A stretch of DNA of 10,015 nt from an uncultured Desulfobacca sp. Lineage in GTDB: Bacteria; Desulfobacterota; Desulfobaccia; Desulfobaccales; Desulfobaccaceae. The position numbers and the translations under genes were made by a program. Numbering within the stretch: position 1 is the stretch's first letter; each line of letters begins with the position of its first letter. The DNA is taken from positions 1 to 10,015 of the forward strand of contig CALGOE010000229.1 in the NCBI GenBank assembly GCA_937958145.1, in the 5' to 3' direction. A model generated the notes under the pieces. The model saw nothing but the letters and a program-made list of their open reading frames with translations, made no database searches and was not told the DNA's origin. Shown here piece by piece: positions 1-5,774 of this stretch.

Positions 1-14
1 GGTTCATAGTTGCT
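1..14 (-). ncRNA. 5' end of a second RpoN-dependent small RNA (partial, runs off left edge)
   Basis: With the -12 C of the upstream sigma-54 element at 26, transcription should start near 14. The first bases read AGCAACUAUGAAC. This nearly matches the 5' end of the small RNA predicted at 402-293 (ACAACUAUGAAC), including the UAUGAAC that forms the outer arm of the 5' hairpin there. Only 14 nt are in the window, so terminator and fold cannot be checked. It could also be the leader of a protein gene to the left. Confidence 0.5.
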
Positions 15-23
15 TTTATTCTA

Positions 24-42
24 TTGCAGGTCTTGTGCCAAA
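24..42 (-). promoter_or_regulatory. Sigma-54 (RpoN) promoter, copy 1
   Basis: On the minus strand the sequence reads TTTGGCACAAGACCTGCAAT. It has the invariant GG (38-39) and GC (26-27) separated by exactly 10 nt, with TGGCAC matching the -24 consensus and TGCA the -12. A diverged second copy lies at 411-430, and similarity continues through the predicted start site into the transcript. An IHF-consensus site and an inverted repeat upstream complete a typical RpoN arrangement. The promoter fires leftward out of the window. Confidence 0.75.
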
Positions 43-80
43 TCCAGGAAGGCCTCTCGCTTTTTAAAAATAAACTATAT

Positions 81-93
81 TATCAATATGTTA
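81..93. promoter_or_regulatory. IHF-like site upstream of RpoN promoter 1
   Basis: TATCAATATGTTA matches the IHF consensus WATCAA-N4-TTR at every defined position. It lies 67-79 bp upstream of the predicted start at 14, in an AT-rich stretch. A one-mismatch version sits at the same distance from the second RpoN promoter (469-481). IHF bending between enhancer and promoter is standard for sigma-54 systems. The functional role here is inferred. Confidence 0.55.
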
Positions 94-128
94 TTCATTA
101 TGGCCCCTGATTCCTGGCACCCCGGCAA

Positions 129-144
129 GTATAAATTTTTGAAC
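129..144. promoter_or_regulatory. Putative enhancer (UAS) for promoter 1
   Basis: An imperfect inverted repeat GTATAAA-TT-TTTGAAC (7-2-7) has the same layout and right arm as the perfect GTTCAAA-AA-TTTGAAC at 526-541. It is centred about 122 bp upstream of the predicted start at 14, where an enhancer-binding activator would bind. A further TTTGAACCG half site occurs at 256-264. The activator is unknown. Confidence 0.45.
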
Positions 145-292
145 CGGCAGGGCGGCCGGAGGCGCCAAAATTATCCCGTCAAAAGATATCTTCCTGAATT
201 TACTTTAATTTCATCAGTAAAAGAATTTGGCCCAGACAATGCCCCAGGATAGTATTTTGAACCGCCGGCGAGCTGCCAGAAACCTCTCGGGC

Positions 293-330
293 AAAAAAAA
301 GCTGACCGGACGGGGGAGCATCCGGTCAGC
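293..330 (-). terminator. Intrinsic terminator of the small RNA
   Basis: Read on the minus strand, a perfect 10-bp GC-rich stem (GCTGACCGGA at 330-321 pairing with TCCGGTCAGC at 310-301) with a 10-nt loop (TGCTCCCCCG) is followed at once by eight T residues (300-293). It is a textbook rho-independent terminator. It ends the short transcript from the RpoN promoter at 411-430 and may also stop panE readthrough. Confidence 0.93.
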
Positions 331-402
331 GGGGTATGGGGAGAAAATGGTATATGAACTTGATTAAGGGGGGATTGGGAAACCTTAATTGTTCATAGTT
401 GT
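293..402 (-). ncRNA. Candidate RpoN-dependent C-rich small RNA (~110 nt)
   Basis: It is bounded by the sigma-54 promoter at 411-430 (start predicted near 402) and the terminator at 293-330, with no credible ORF between. The predicted fold has a 5' hairpin: UAUGAAC (397-391) pairs with GUUCAUA (359-353), then AUUAAGG (389-383) pairs with CCUUAAU (369-363), leaving the loop UUUCCCAAUCCCC. A single-stranded linker with UUCUCCCC and UACCCC follows (352-331), then the terminator hairpin with loop UGCUCCCCCG. All three unpaired segments are C-rich and complementary to Shine-Dalgarno-type sequence, so base-pairing to ribosome-binding sites is the likely mode of action (inference). A second copy begins at 14. 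I recognise no known RNA family. Confidence 0.75.
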
Positions 403-410
403 CTTTTCTT

Positions 411-430
411 AATGCAGGGGCCGTGCCAAA
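411..430 (-). promoter_or_regulatory. Sigma-54 (RpoN) promoter, copy 2
   Basis: The minus strand reads TTTTGGCACGGCCCCTGCAT. TGGCACG is a full match to the -24 consensus; GG (427-426) and GC (415-414) are separated by 10 nt. About 44 nt including this element align with the left-hand promoter region (2-45). No sigma-70-like -10 is evident at the predicted start. It drives the small RNA at 402-293. Confidence 0.83.
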
Positions 431-468
431 AGTCGGATTGAGGGCAAAATAAATATTTAGATTAGTTT

Positions 469-481
469 TATCAGGGGGTTG
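469..481. promoter_or_regulatory. IHF-like site upstream of RpoN promoter 2
   Basis: TATCAGGGGGTTG matches WATCAA-N4-TTR with one mismatch (G for the last A of WATCAA). It occupies -67 to -79 relative to the predicted start at 402, the same offset as the perfect match upstream of promoter 1. The conserved offset is better evidence than the sequence alone. Confidence 0.4.
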
Positions 482-525
482 GGAGATATTCGATCCCGTC
501 CCCGCCTTGGCCACGACAGCCATCA

Positions 526-541
526 GTTCAAAAATTTGAAC
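526..541. promoter_or_regulatory. Putative enhancer (UAS) for promoter 2
   Basis: A perfect inverted repeat GTTCAAA-AA-TTTGAAC is centred about 131 bp upstream of the predicted start at 402. Its counterpart at 129-144 is about 122 bp from start 14, so the two differ by roughly one helical turn. This is the expected place for a dimeric NtrC-type activator site. Which activator binds is unknown. Confidence 0.5.
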
Positions 542-547
542 CGATTT

Positions 548-600
548 GGCGGCAATACCCGCCGACTTCGGACATCTTGCCGTTTTCATTCCAAAACGGC
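548..600. repeat. Two adjacent short hairpins
   Basis: GGCGG (548-552) pairs with CCGCC (559-563) around a 6-nt loop. A perfect 8-bp hairpin follows: GCCGTTTT (579-586), loop CATTCC, AAAACGGC (593-600). Neither has a U-tract on the minus strand, so they are not a good panE terminator. On the plus strand a T7 run starts only after an 8-nt gap. They may belong to a dispersed repeat that includes the neighbouring inverted repeat at 526-541. Confidence 0.45.
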
Positions 601-628
601 GGGTATAATTTTTTTGCCGGTTCCCCGG

Positions 629-1633
629 CTATTTTTGTCGGCCTGGGTCTTTGGCTTGTGGCAGGGCGGGCGATAACGGCGTCAGGACCTCTTCCGGCTC
701 TCCTTGTCTGTGCTTTTCCAAAAATCGGACCAATTGACAGACCACGTCGTTGGCCGGGGTGGCCAGACCCAGTTCCTGGGCATAGCGGCAGATGGCGCCG
801 TTGAGGGCCTCAATTTCGGTCTGGCGGCCGTGCTGCAGATCCTGGAGCATGGATGGGTAGTGGGCGGCCGTCGGCGGCACCAGGGTGGAAAAAAAGTGGC
901 GGCAGTATTCTGTTGCCGTGGCTTGCAGCAGGCGTACGCCTTTGGCCATGGCCACCGAGTACATCTCGGTGATCAGGGTGGCCAGAAGCTGGCGGGTGTG
1001 AGGGTCGGCGGCCAGGTCGCCATAGGTCACCCCCAGGATCGCCCCCAGGGGATTGAGGGCGCCATTGTAGAGGACTTTGGCCCAGATATAAGGTAAAATA
1101 TCAGGGACTACGGCGGTGGGAATGCCGGCGGCCTCGAGATGGTCGGCCACTTGATAAAGTAAAGGCGGGGGGGTGGCCACCGGGTAGACTCCCAGGAGGA
1201 CCTTATCGGCATAGACGGTGACAGTAGCCGTGCCCGGCCGGCTGACCCGGGCGCCGAAGATAACCCGGGCTCCCACAGTGATGGCGGCCGGGCAGGTGTG
1301 GTTGATGGTTTCCAGGTTGCCCAGCCCGTTTTGCATGGAAATGATCAGCCCCTGGGGTTTGACCAGATCTTTGCTCTGGCGGCAGGCGGCCAGCGTGTCA
1401 AAAGATTTGACGCACAGGAGCACCACATCGTAGAGGGATCGGGCCCCTGCCGGCGGCACGGTTATGGGTCCCTGGTGCACCTCGCCCCAGATGCCGTCGA
1501 TGGTGAGACCCTGTTGCATGAGGACCTGAAAATGGGCGCCGCGGCCCACAAAATCCACTTCATGACCGGCTCGCCGCAGCAGGCCGCCGAAGACCGTGCC
1601 CAGGGCCCCGGTGCCCATAATCAGATAACGCAT
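629..1633 (-). CDS. panE: 2-dehydropantoate 2-reductase (ketopantoate reductase)
   Basis: This enzyme reduces 2-dehydropantoate to pantoate with NADPH in the cytoplasmic pantothenate/CoA pathway. The 334-residue product starts with a Rossmann fold whose dinucleotide motif is GTGALG (residues 7-12). It has VKSFDT with the family lysine (K76), QNGLGN (101-106), the catalytic-type lysine in WAKVLYNGALNPLG (K186, with N190 and N194), and the C-terminal substrate motif PSMLQDLQHGRQTEIEALNG (about 260-279). The ATG is preceded by AAGG at good spacing. The C-terminus is about 25 residues longer than usual and polar, probably unstructured. ApbA/PanE paralogues with other ketoacid substrates exist, so the exact substrate is less certain than the family. 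It diverges from the regulator at 1642 with 8 bp between starts. Confidence 0.88.
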   Translation of the reverse strand: MRYLIMGTGALGTVFGGLLRRAGHEVDFVGRGAHFQVLMQQGLTIDGIWGEVHQGPITVPPAGARSLYDVVLLCVKSFDTLAACRQSKDLVKPQGLIISMQNGLGNLETINHTCPAAITVGARVIFGARVSRPGTATVTVYADKVLLGVYPVATPPPLLYQVADHLEAAGIPTAVVPDILPYIWAKVLYNGALNPLGAILGVTYGDLAADPHTRQLLATLITEMYSVAMAKGVRLLQATATEYCRHFFSTLVPPTAAHYPSMLQDLQHGRQTEIEALNGAICRYAQELGLATPANDVVCQLVRFLEKHRQGEPEEVLTPLSPALPQAKDPGRQK

Positions 1634-1641
1634 GGTGCCTT

Positions 1642-1980
1642 GTGAGTGTTGCCCAGACCCAGACCATCCGGCAGGCCCTGAAGACCCTGCTGCTGAGCCA
1701 GGATCGCTCCCTGCGGGAACTCTCCCAACTCCTGTCCCGGCCCGAAAAAGAGATTCTCGTCCATTTGGAGCACCTGGCCAAACATCCCGGCCCAGGTTAC
1801 CGCTTCGTTCTGATCCCGGCCCGGTGTCGCCGGTGCGGTTTTGTCTTCAGCCAACGGGTGCGGGTGACCGCGCCCTCCCGCTGCCCCCGCTGTCGGCAGA
1901 CGGATCTGGCCCGGCCGCGCTATGCTCTGGAGTTGCAGCAGGGCCGAACCCCAAAAAAACAAGACGCCGACGCCCCCTGA
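1642..1980 (+). CDS. Small HTH / zinc-ribbon transcriptional regulator
   Basis: The 112-residue protein has an N-terminal winged-helix-like region (about 8-48: leucine-rich helices, SLRELSQLLSRPEKEILVHLEHL) followed by a zinc ribbon with two CxxC pairs (C62/C65 in RCRRCG and C81/C84 in CPRC). This is the layout of the predicted regulators with HTH fused to Zn-ribbon (COG3357 type), known mostly from archaea and some anaerobic bacteria. The C-terminal tail is charged. The start is a GTG with no clear Shine-Dalgarno and no in-frame ATG nearby, so the N-terminus is uncertain. It starts 8 bp from panE on the other strand. Its target is unknown. Confidence 0.7.
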   Translation: MSVAQTQTIRQALKTLLLSQDRSLRELSQLLSRPEKEILVHLEHLAKHPGPGYRFVLIPARCRRCGFVFSQRVRVTAPSRCPRCRQTDLARPRYALELQQGRTPKKQDADAP

Positions 1981-2019
1981 AACCTGCCAATCAGGAGATA
2001 CCAGAGGCCGGGGCCGGTG

Positions 2020-3258
2020 TCAATCCTCCTGACAGAAGACGTGGGCCAGGACCTGGCAATCCCCCAGCAGGGTGTTGATATTGATACATTCGTTGGGTTG
2101 ATGGGCTGTCAGCGGGTCGCTCAGCCAGACCGCGGCCGGCAGTCCCTGGCGCCGGAAGAAGGCGGCCACGGTGCCGCCGCCGATGCCCCGGGGTTGCGCC
2201 TGACGCTGATAGACGGCCTGGACGGCCGCGGCCAGGGCCTTGACCACCGGTGCCGTGGCCGGCGTGGCGGGTGGGGCCTGCACCTGCTGCACCGTCTGCA
2301 CCGTGATGGCCACCCCGCAGCGCTGTTCGATGTCCTGGCAGATCTCCCGGACCTTGCCGATAACCTGGGCCAGGTCATAGACGGGGAGCACCCGACAGTC
2401 CAGATAAAACACCCCCAACCCGGGAATGGTATTGATATTGTCCACATTGGCCTCGATTTTGGTGGGCTCGAAGGTGCTGTGGGGTGGGTCAAAGAAAGGG
2501 TCGACGGCGTTGAATTCCCGGGCCAGGGCATCCAGGGCGACAATGGCCTGAGCACTGGCCCGCAGGGTATTGACGCCCAGGTCTGGTTTGCTGGCGTGGC
2601 ATTGCTTGCCACGCACCGTCAACCGCAGCCAGAGCATGCTCTTTTCGGCAATCTCAATGAGGGTGCCATCGGGGCTGCCGGCGTCCGGGACGATGATCAG
2701 GTCCTGGGGCGAAAAGAGGTCCCGGTGATGGGTCAAGAGGTAGGCCAGGCCTTTTTGACTGCCGGTTTCTTCGTCGGCGACCAGGGCCAGACCGATGGTG
2801 CGGGGCGGGGTCACCCCGGCCGCCATGAGGGCCCGTACCGCAAAGATGGAGGCGACAATGCCCTGATGATCATCGGCCACGCCCCGGCCGTAGAGCAGAT
2901 CGCCGTCCAGGTGCAGTTCAAAGGGATCGCTCTGCCAAAGGTTCCGGTCGCCCTCCGGGACGACGTCCAGATGGCTGAGGACCCAGACCTTTTCCTGACT
3001 GCGACCCGGCAGCAGGGCGATGAGGTTGGGGCGTTGGCCGCCGGCGACGCGTTCGTCCGGGGCCGGGTAATCGGTAACAGTCAACCCCAGGCGGCGCAGT
3101 TCGTCGGCGAGATAGGCGGCCTTGGCGGCCTCGCCGGGGCCTTGGTTATCCGGTCCGACCGCGTTGCGGCGGACCAATTCCCGTTGCATCGCAATCATCT
3201 CGTGCCGATAACCGGCGATCAGTTCTTGTATCCGGGTAAAAGTGCGATCTTGGATCAT
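2020..3258 (-). CDS. M20 family metallohydrolase (DapE/ArgE-like amidohydrolase)
   Basis: The product has 412 residues. ATG at 3258 is chosen over an upstream in-frame start because AAGGAGG precedes it at ideal spacing and it forms an ATGA overlap with the activase stop. M20 hallmarks: SHLDVVP (H96, D98), the bridging aspartate in GRGVADDHQG (D129), the general base and ligand in DEETGS (E163/E164), D192 in VPDAGS, the dimerisation-domain histidine in HASKPDLGVN (H221), and the last ligand in AHQPNE (H386). Such enzymes hydrolyse N-acyl amino acids, succinyl-diaminopimelate or small peptides. Nothing seen fixes the substrate. Co-translation with a dehydratase-type system suggests it feeds or trims that system's substrate. 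A 451-residue open frame on the opposite strand is a composition artefact. Confidence 0.88.
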   Translation of the reverse strand: MIQDRTFTRIQELIAGYRHEMIAMQRELVRRNAVGPDNQGPGEAAKAAYLADELRRLGLTVTDYPAPDERVAGGQRPNLIALLPGRSQEKVWVLSHLDVVPEGDRNLWQSDPFELHLDGDLLYGRGVADDHQGIVASIFAVRALMAAGVTPPRTIGLALVADEETGSQKGLAYLLTHHRDLFSPQDLIIVPDAGSPDGTLIEIAEKSMLWLRLTVRGKQCHASKPDLGVNTLRASAQAIVALDALAREFNAVDPFFDPPHSTFEPTKIEANVDNINTIPGLGVFYLDCRVLPVYDLAQVIGKVREICQDIEQRCGVAITVQTVQQVQAPPATPATAPVVKALAAAVQAVYQRQAQPRGIGGGTVAAFFRRQGLPAAVWLSDPLTAHQPNECININTLLGDCQVLAHVFCQED

Positions 3259-4085
3259 TGCGACCTCCTTGCCGGCAGGGGTATGGCCGGACTGCCCCAG
3301 CCAAGGTTGGCCTCCCAACAACAGCCCAGGGCGCCGTTGAACTGGGGGTTGGCCGGCACCACCACCCGATAGCGGCCGGAACGGCGCAGGCCGGCCACCA
3401 CCGCCCGGTTCCGGGCCACGCCGCCGACAAAGACCAGGGTCTGGCAGGGGAAGCGTTTGATCATCTGGAGGGCCCGCCGGGCCACCGAATCGTTGACCCC
3501 GGCCGCCAGGCGAGGCACAGGGACGCCATCCAGAAGATGGCTGATGAGCTCGGTCTCCCCGAAGATGGCGCAGGTGTTGGAAATGGACACCGGATCAGCG
3601 CCGGCCGCAGTAAACTCCCGCCAGGGCATTTTTAAAAACCGGGCCATATTCTCCAGGTAGCGGCCGGTGCCGGCAGCACATTTATCATTGGTGAGAAAAT
3701 CAAAGACCCGTCCGTCTTTGATATAAAGGGCCTTGGTATCCTGGCCGCCGATCTCCAGGAGGATAAAATGACTCAGGCCGGTCTGAAAACAGGCGCCGAG
3801 AAAGTGGGCCCGGATCTCGGTGATGGTGGACACCTGCCCCTGAAAAAGGTGCTTGCCATAGCCGGTCACCACCAGCCTGGCGGGTTCCGGCAGGCCCAGG
3901 CGGGGCCAGTCAAAGACCACGGCCGCCGACGGGCGCTGCACGTAGTCCCGATAAAAGACCAGAGAGTCCACCTTCTTATAGATAAACCGGCGCAGATCCG
4001 TTGTCGCCGCCATCTTGACAAAACGGCTGCCAAAATCCATGCCCAGGAGCCAGGAGGCCCCGGCAGCTTCAGCGGCGCAGAACAT
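3255..4085 (-). CDS. 2-hydroxyacyl-CoA dehydratase activase (HgdC/BadF-BcrA family ATPase)
   Basis: This is an ASKHA-fold ATPase that bridges two subunits with one [4Fe-4S] cluster and injects low-potential electrons into its partner using ATP. In 276 residues it shows phosphate-1 loop GMDFGS (15-20), VVTGYG (72-77), phosphate-2 EIGGQDTK (111-118), the first cluster cysteine in NDKCAAGTGRYLE (C136), the second in SNTCAIFGETE (C172), and adenosine motif FVGGVARN (219-226). All residues needed for an active ATPase appear present. ATG at 4085 has GGAGG 9 nt upstream; TTG codons at 4091 and 4088 are alternatives. It overlaps the upstream gene by 17 nt and the M20 gene by ATGA, so the three are translationally coupled. 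Length matches the single-domain activases. Confidence 0.9.
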   Translation of the reverse strand: MFCAAEAAGASWLLGMDFGSRFVKMAATTDLRRFIYKKVDSLVFYRDYVQRPSAAVVFDWPRLGLPEPARLVVTGYGKHLFQGQVSTITEIRAHFLGACFQTGLSHFILLEIGGQDTKALYIKDGRVFDFLTNDKCAAGTGRYLENMARFLKMPWREFTAAGADPVSISNTCAIFGETELISHLLDGVPVPRLAAGVNDSVARRALQMIKRFPCQTLVFVGGVARNRAVVAGLRRSGRYRVVVPANPQFNGALGCCWEANLGWGSPAIPLPARRSQ

Positions 4086-5097
4086 CAACAAAAGCCTCCA
4101 GACGCAGGCGGGTGCGGTGATCCAGCGGGCTGGGCCGATCCCCTTCGATGGTAAGAATGGGGAGATTAAGAGACTGGCGCAGGAGCCGATCCTGTATCTG
4201 GCGGAAGCAGAAACTTTGGGTATAGTGGATCAGTCCGTCCAGCCGCCGTTGATTGACAGCCTCCCGGATATCCGCCAGGCGGGCGAAGATATCGTAGGGA
4301 TAGGTATACCGCAGATATTGTTCGGTCAGATCCTGGCAGCGGTAAGGCATGCTGAACTGCCGGGGGATTTCCTGGAAGACCACCTGCACCGGCAATTCTT
4401 CGAGATAATCAAAGAGATCGGTAAAAATGGGAGGGATGCCCACCAGGCCCAGACGCACACCGCCGGCTTGCCGCGACCGGCTGCGGGCGGCGGCCAAAAA
4501 ATCCCCCAGCTCGGCGGCGAAACTGACCGGTGAGCCATTAAAATCAGAGCTGGCGATAAGGAAGCGAAAATTCTCCCGGCCGCTTACCTGTCCGGTCTCC
4601 CAGGTGAGGCGGTCCAGTTCAGCCAATTGGCCCCGGAGCGGCTGCAAGCCCTGCCAGACCTCAGACACCGCCGCAAGCGTCGTGCCGCAGGCGGTGGCCA
4701 GAGCCTCGATCTGTTGCTGCAACTGCCCCTGATGGCGAGGATACGGAAATTGGAAGGGGAGAATGTTCCGACCCTCGGCCTGGAGCAGTTCCATGAGGGC
4801 GTGGGTATTGGAGCAGTCTCCTTGCGTAACCACGACAACCGTATGGATTTCGGGGTGGTGCCGCAACGTCGTATAGATGCCCTTGATCCAGGCGCAGACG
4901 GTGCGGGGCCAACCCTCCTCTTCGGCGCTGCTCACCCGGGCAAGAGCATCGGCGGCGGTGATAAAAATATTATTCAGGTCCACCGGCGTGCAACCGGCGG
5001 CTAAGAGCACTTCCACCGGGATCGTGGTGGTAAAGCCGACCCGGCTGCCAGGACTGGGGATGGTTCTCAAGATGAGCGGGATCGTCTCCTTTCTCAA
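4069..5097 (-). CDS. 2-hydroxyacyl-CoA dehydratase-type iron-sulfur protein (HgdB/FldB-like, stand-alone)
   Basis: This is the likely partner of the downstream activase. The 342-residue product has the family's layout: N-terminal strand and helix RVGFTTTIPVEVLLAAGCTPVDLN (19-42, C36), VVVVTQGDCSN (87-97, C95), a middle helical part, a second alpha/beta domain from about 214 (VRLGLVGIPP), and HYTQSFCFRQ (C297) followed by ILTIEGD (314-320), where families bind the cluster and substrate. C36, C95 and C297 are candidate cluster ligands; C68, C137 and C254 are others. Only one such subunit is encoded, unlike the heterodimeric HgdAB or FldBC. Double-cubane cluster proteins also pair one such subunit with an activase, so a non-CoA substrate is possible. 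The start is uncertain: no in-frame ATG or GTG exists between the upstream stop and the conserved core. TTG at 5097 lacks a Shine-Dalgarno; AAAGGAG lies just inside it and 15 nt before TTG at 5070. Confidence 0.78.
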   Translation of the reverse strand: MRKETIPLILRTIPSPGSRVGFTTTIPVEVLLAAGCTPVDLNNIFITAADALARVSSAEEEGWPRTVCAWIKGIYTTLRHHPEIHTVVVVTQGDCSNTHALMELLQAEGRNILPFQFPYPRHQGQLQQQIEALATACGTTLAAVSEVWQGLQPLRGQLAELDRLTWETGQVSGRENFRFLIASSDFNGSPVSFAAELGDFLAAARSRSRQAGGVRLGLVGIPPIFTDLFDYLEELPVQVVFQEIPRQFSMPYRCQDLTEQYLRYTYPYDIFARLADIREAVNQRRLDGLIHYTQSFCFRQIQDRLLRQSLNLPILTIEGDRPSPLDHRTRLRLEAFVDVLRR

Positions 5098-5162
5098 AGT
5101 GCCGCCGGTGCCGCCGCCAAGGGCAAAGGCGCCAATCGGTCGACCGGTAACGATCTGTTTTC

Positions 5163-5192
5163 ATTATAGCAAAAATCCGGGAGAATTGTCAG
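5163..5192 (-). promoter_or_regulatory. Sigma-70-type promoter of the dehydratase operon
   Basis: On the minus strand, -35 CTGACA (5192-5187, 5/6), an 18-bp spacer, and perfect -10 TATAAT (5168-5163) preceded by TGC (extended -10). Start expected near 5156, giving a leader of about 60 nt. The leader contains a 10-bp palindrome CGGTCGACCG (5137-5146), a possible operator. This is the strongest vegetative-type promoter in the window. Confidence 0.78.
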
Positions 5193-5220
5193 GGGGGCAG
5201 AAAACAAGGCGCGTACTATG

Positions 5221-5277
5221 GTCCCTGCGGCGATCCAGCTCAAGGCCGGTGCCCACGCCACCCTTCCAGGCAGGGAC
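5221..5277. repeat. 8-bp inverted repeat with 41-nt spacer
   Basis: GTCCCTGC (5221-5228) and GCAGGGAC (5270-5277) are perfect inverse complements. They lie between the thioredoxin terminator and the dehydratase operon promoter. No gene is seen here. The repeat could be a regulator site upstream of the -35 or chance. Confidence 0.3.
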
Positions 5278-5315
5278 AAAAAAACGGGAAGGAGCCGGCA
5301 AGCTCCTCCCCGTTT
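5278..5315 (-). terminator. Intrinsic terminator after the thioredoxin gene
   Basis: On the minus strand a 14-bp stem with one mismatch (5315-5302 with 5295-5282), a 6-nt loop, and a run of seven T (5284-5278, partly paired) lie about 25 nt after the stop at 5340. It insulates the thioredoxin gene from the dehydratase operon promoter at 5192. Confidence 0.92.
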
Positions 5316-5339
5316 ATGAAATACTGTGGGAGGAAGGGG

Positions 5340-5774
5340 TTATTTATTCCACTCCAGGACCTTGTTAATGGCTTCCTGGCCTTTGTATTGAAGCTGCCCC
5401 TGTTCGTCGAAGATCAGGATATAGGGGACGAAGTTCAGCCCCTGTTGTTTGGCCAGGGGGGAATCGAAATCAATGGTGCCCTTGACGTTGGGCCGATTGA
5501 TGTCCAGTTTGACTACCTGGGTTTTGGGGCGCTTGGCCGCCACCGAGGCCAAAATCGGGGCGATCTTCTCACAGGGCGGACAATACTGGCTGTACATGTC
5601 GATAATAGTGGTTTGGCCGGGTTTGACAAATTTTTTTATATCCACCGGTTGACCAGGATTATCTTTGTTGCCATGGATGACGCCTCCGGCCAGGGCCGGG
5701 ACTGCGGCCAACCCGCCGAGAAGAAAGAGGAGCGCCACGATGCCAACCGTTTTGTTAAACTTCTTCAGGTTCAT
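5340..5774 (-). CDS. Exported thioredoxin-fold protein with CPPC active site
   Basis: The 144-residue protein starts with a signal peptide (basic MNLKKFNK, hydrophobic 11-25, likely cleavage after ALA at 29), so it acts outside the cytoplasmic membrane. The mature part is a compact thioredoxin fold: TIIDMYSQYCPPCEKIAPIL with C65/C68, strand VVKLDINRP (87-95), and the conserved cis-proline in FVPYILIF (P117). C-terminal strands and helix are complete. It likely reduces or exchanges disulfides, but CPPC alone does not say which direction. ATG has GGGAGAAGG immediately upstream. It is monocistronic or read through from the yggS-like gene 86 bp upstream; a TTGACA (5864-5859) overlaps that gene's stop but has only a poor -10 (TAGTTT) at 17 bp. 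A strong terminator follows. Confidence 0.85.
   Translation of the reverse strand: MNLKKFNKTVGIVALLFLLGGLAAVPALAGGVIHGNKDNPGQPVDIKKFVKPGQTTIIDMYSQYCPPCEKIAPILASVAAKRPKTQVVKLDINRPNVKGTIDFDSPLAKQQGLNFVPYILIFDEQGQLQYKGQEAINKVLEWNK

Noticed and set aside
227..243. Plus-strand GG-N10-GC sequence (TTTGGCCCAGACAATGC)
   Set aside because: Beyond the GG and GC it matches the sigma-54 consensus poorly and drives no evident gene or terminated transcript.
382..395. Mini-ORF ATG AAC AAT TAA at the 5' end of the small RNA
   Set aside because: Three codons, no ribosome-binding site, and the bases are explained by the hairpin stem.
326..589. 87-codon open frame on the minus strand
   Set aside because: It runs across the enhancer, the RpoN promoter, the small RNA and into the terminator stem, has no Shine-Dalgarno, and has no recognisable domain.
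2017..3372. 451-codon open frame on the plus strand
   Set aside because: It is the reverse strand of the M20 gene, whose motifs and start signal are unambiguous; long antisense frames are expected at this GC content.
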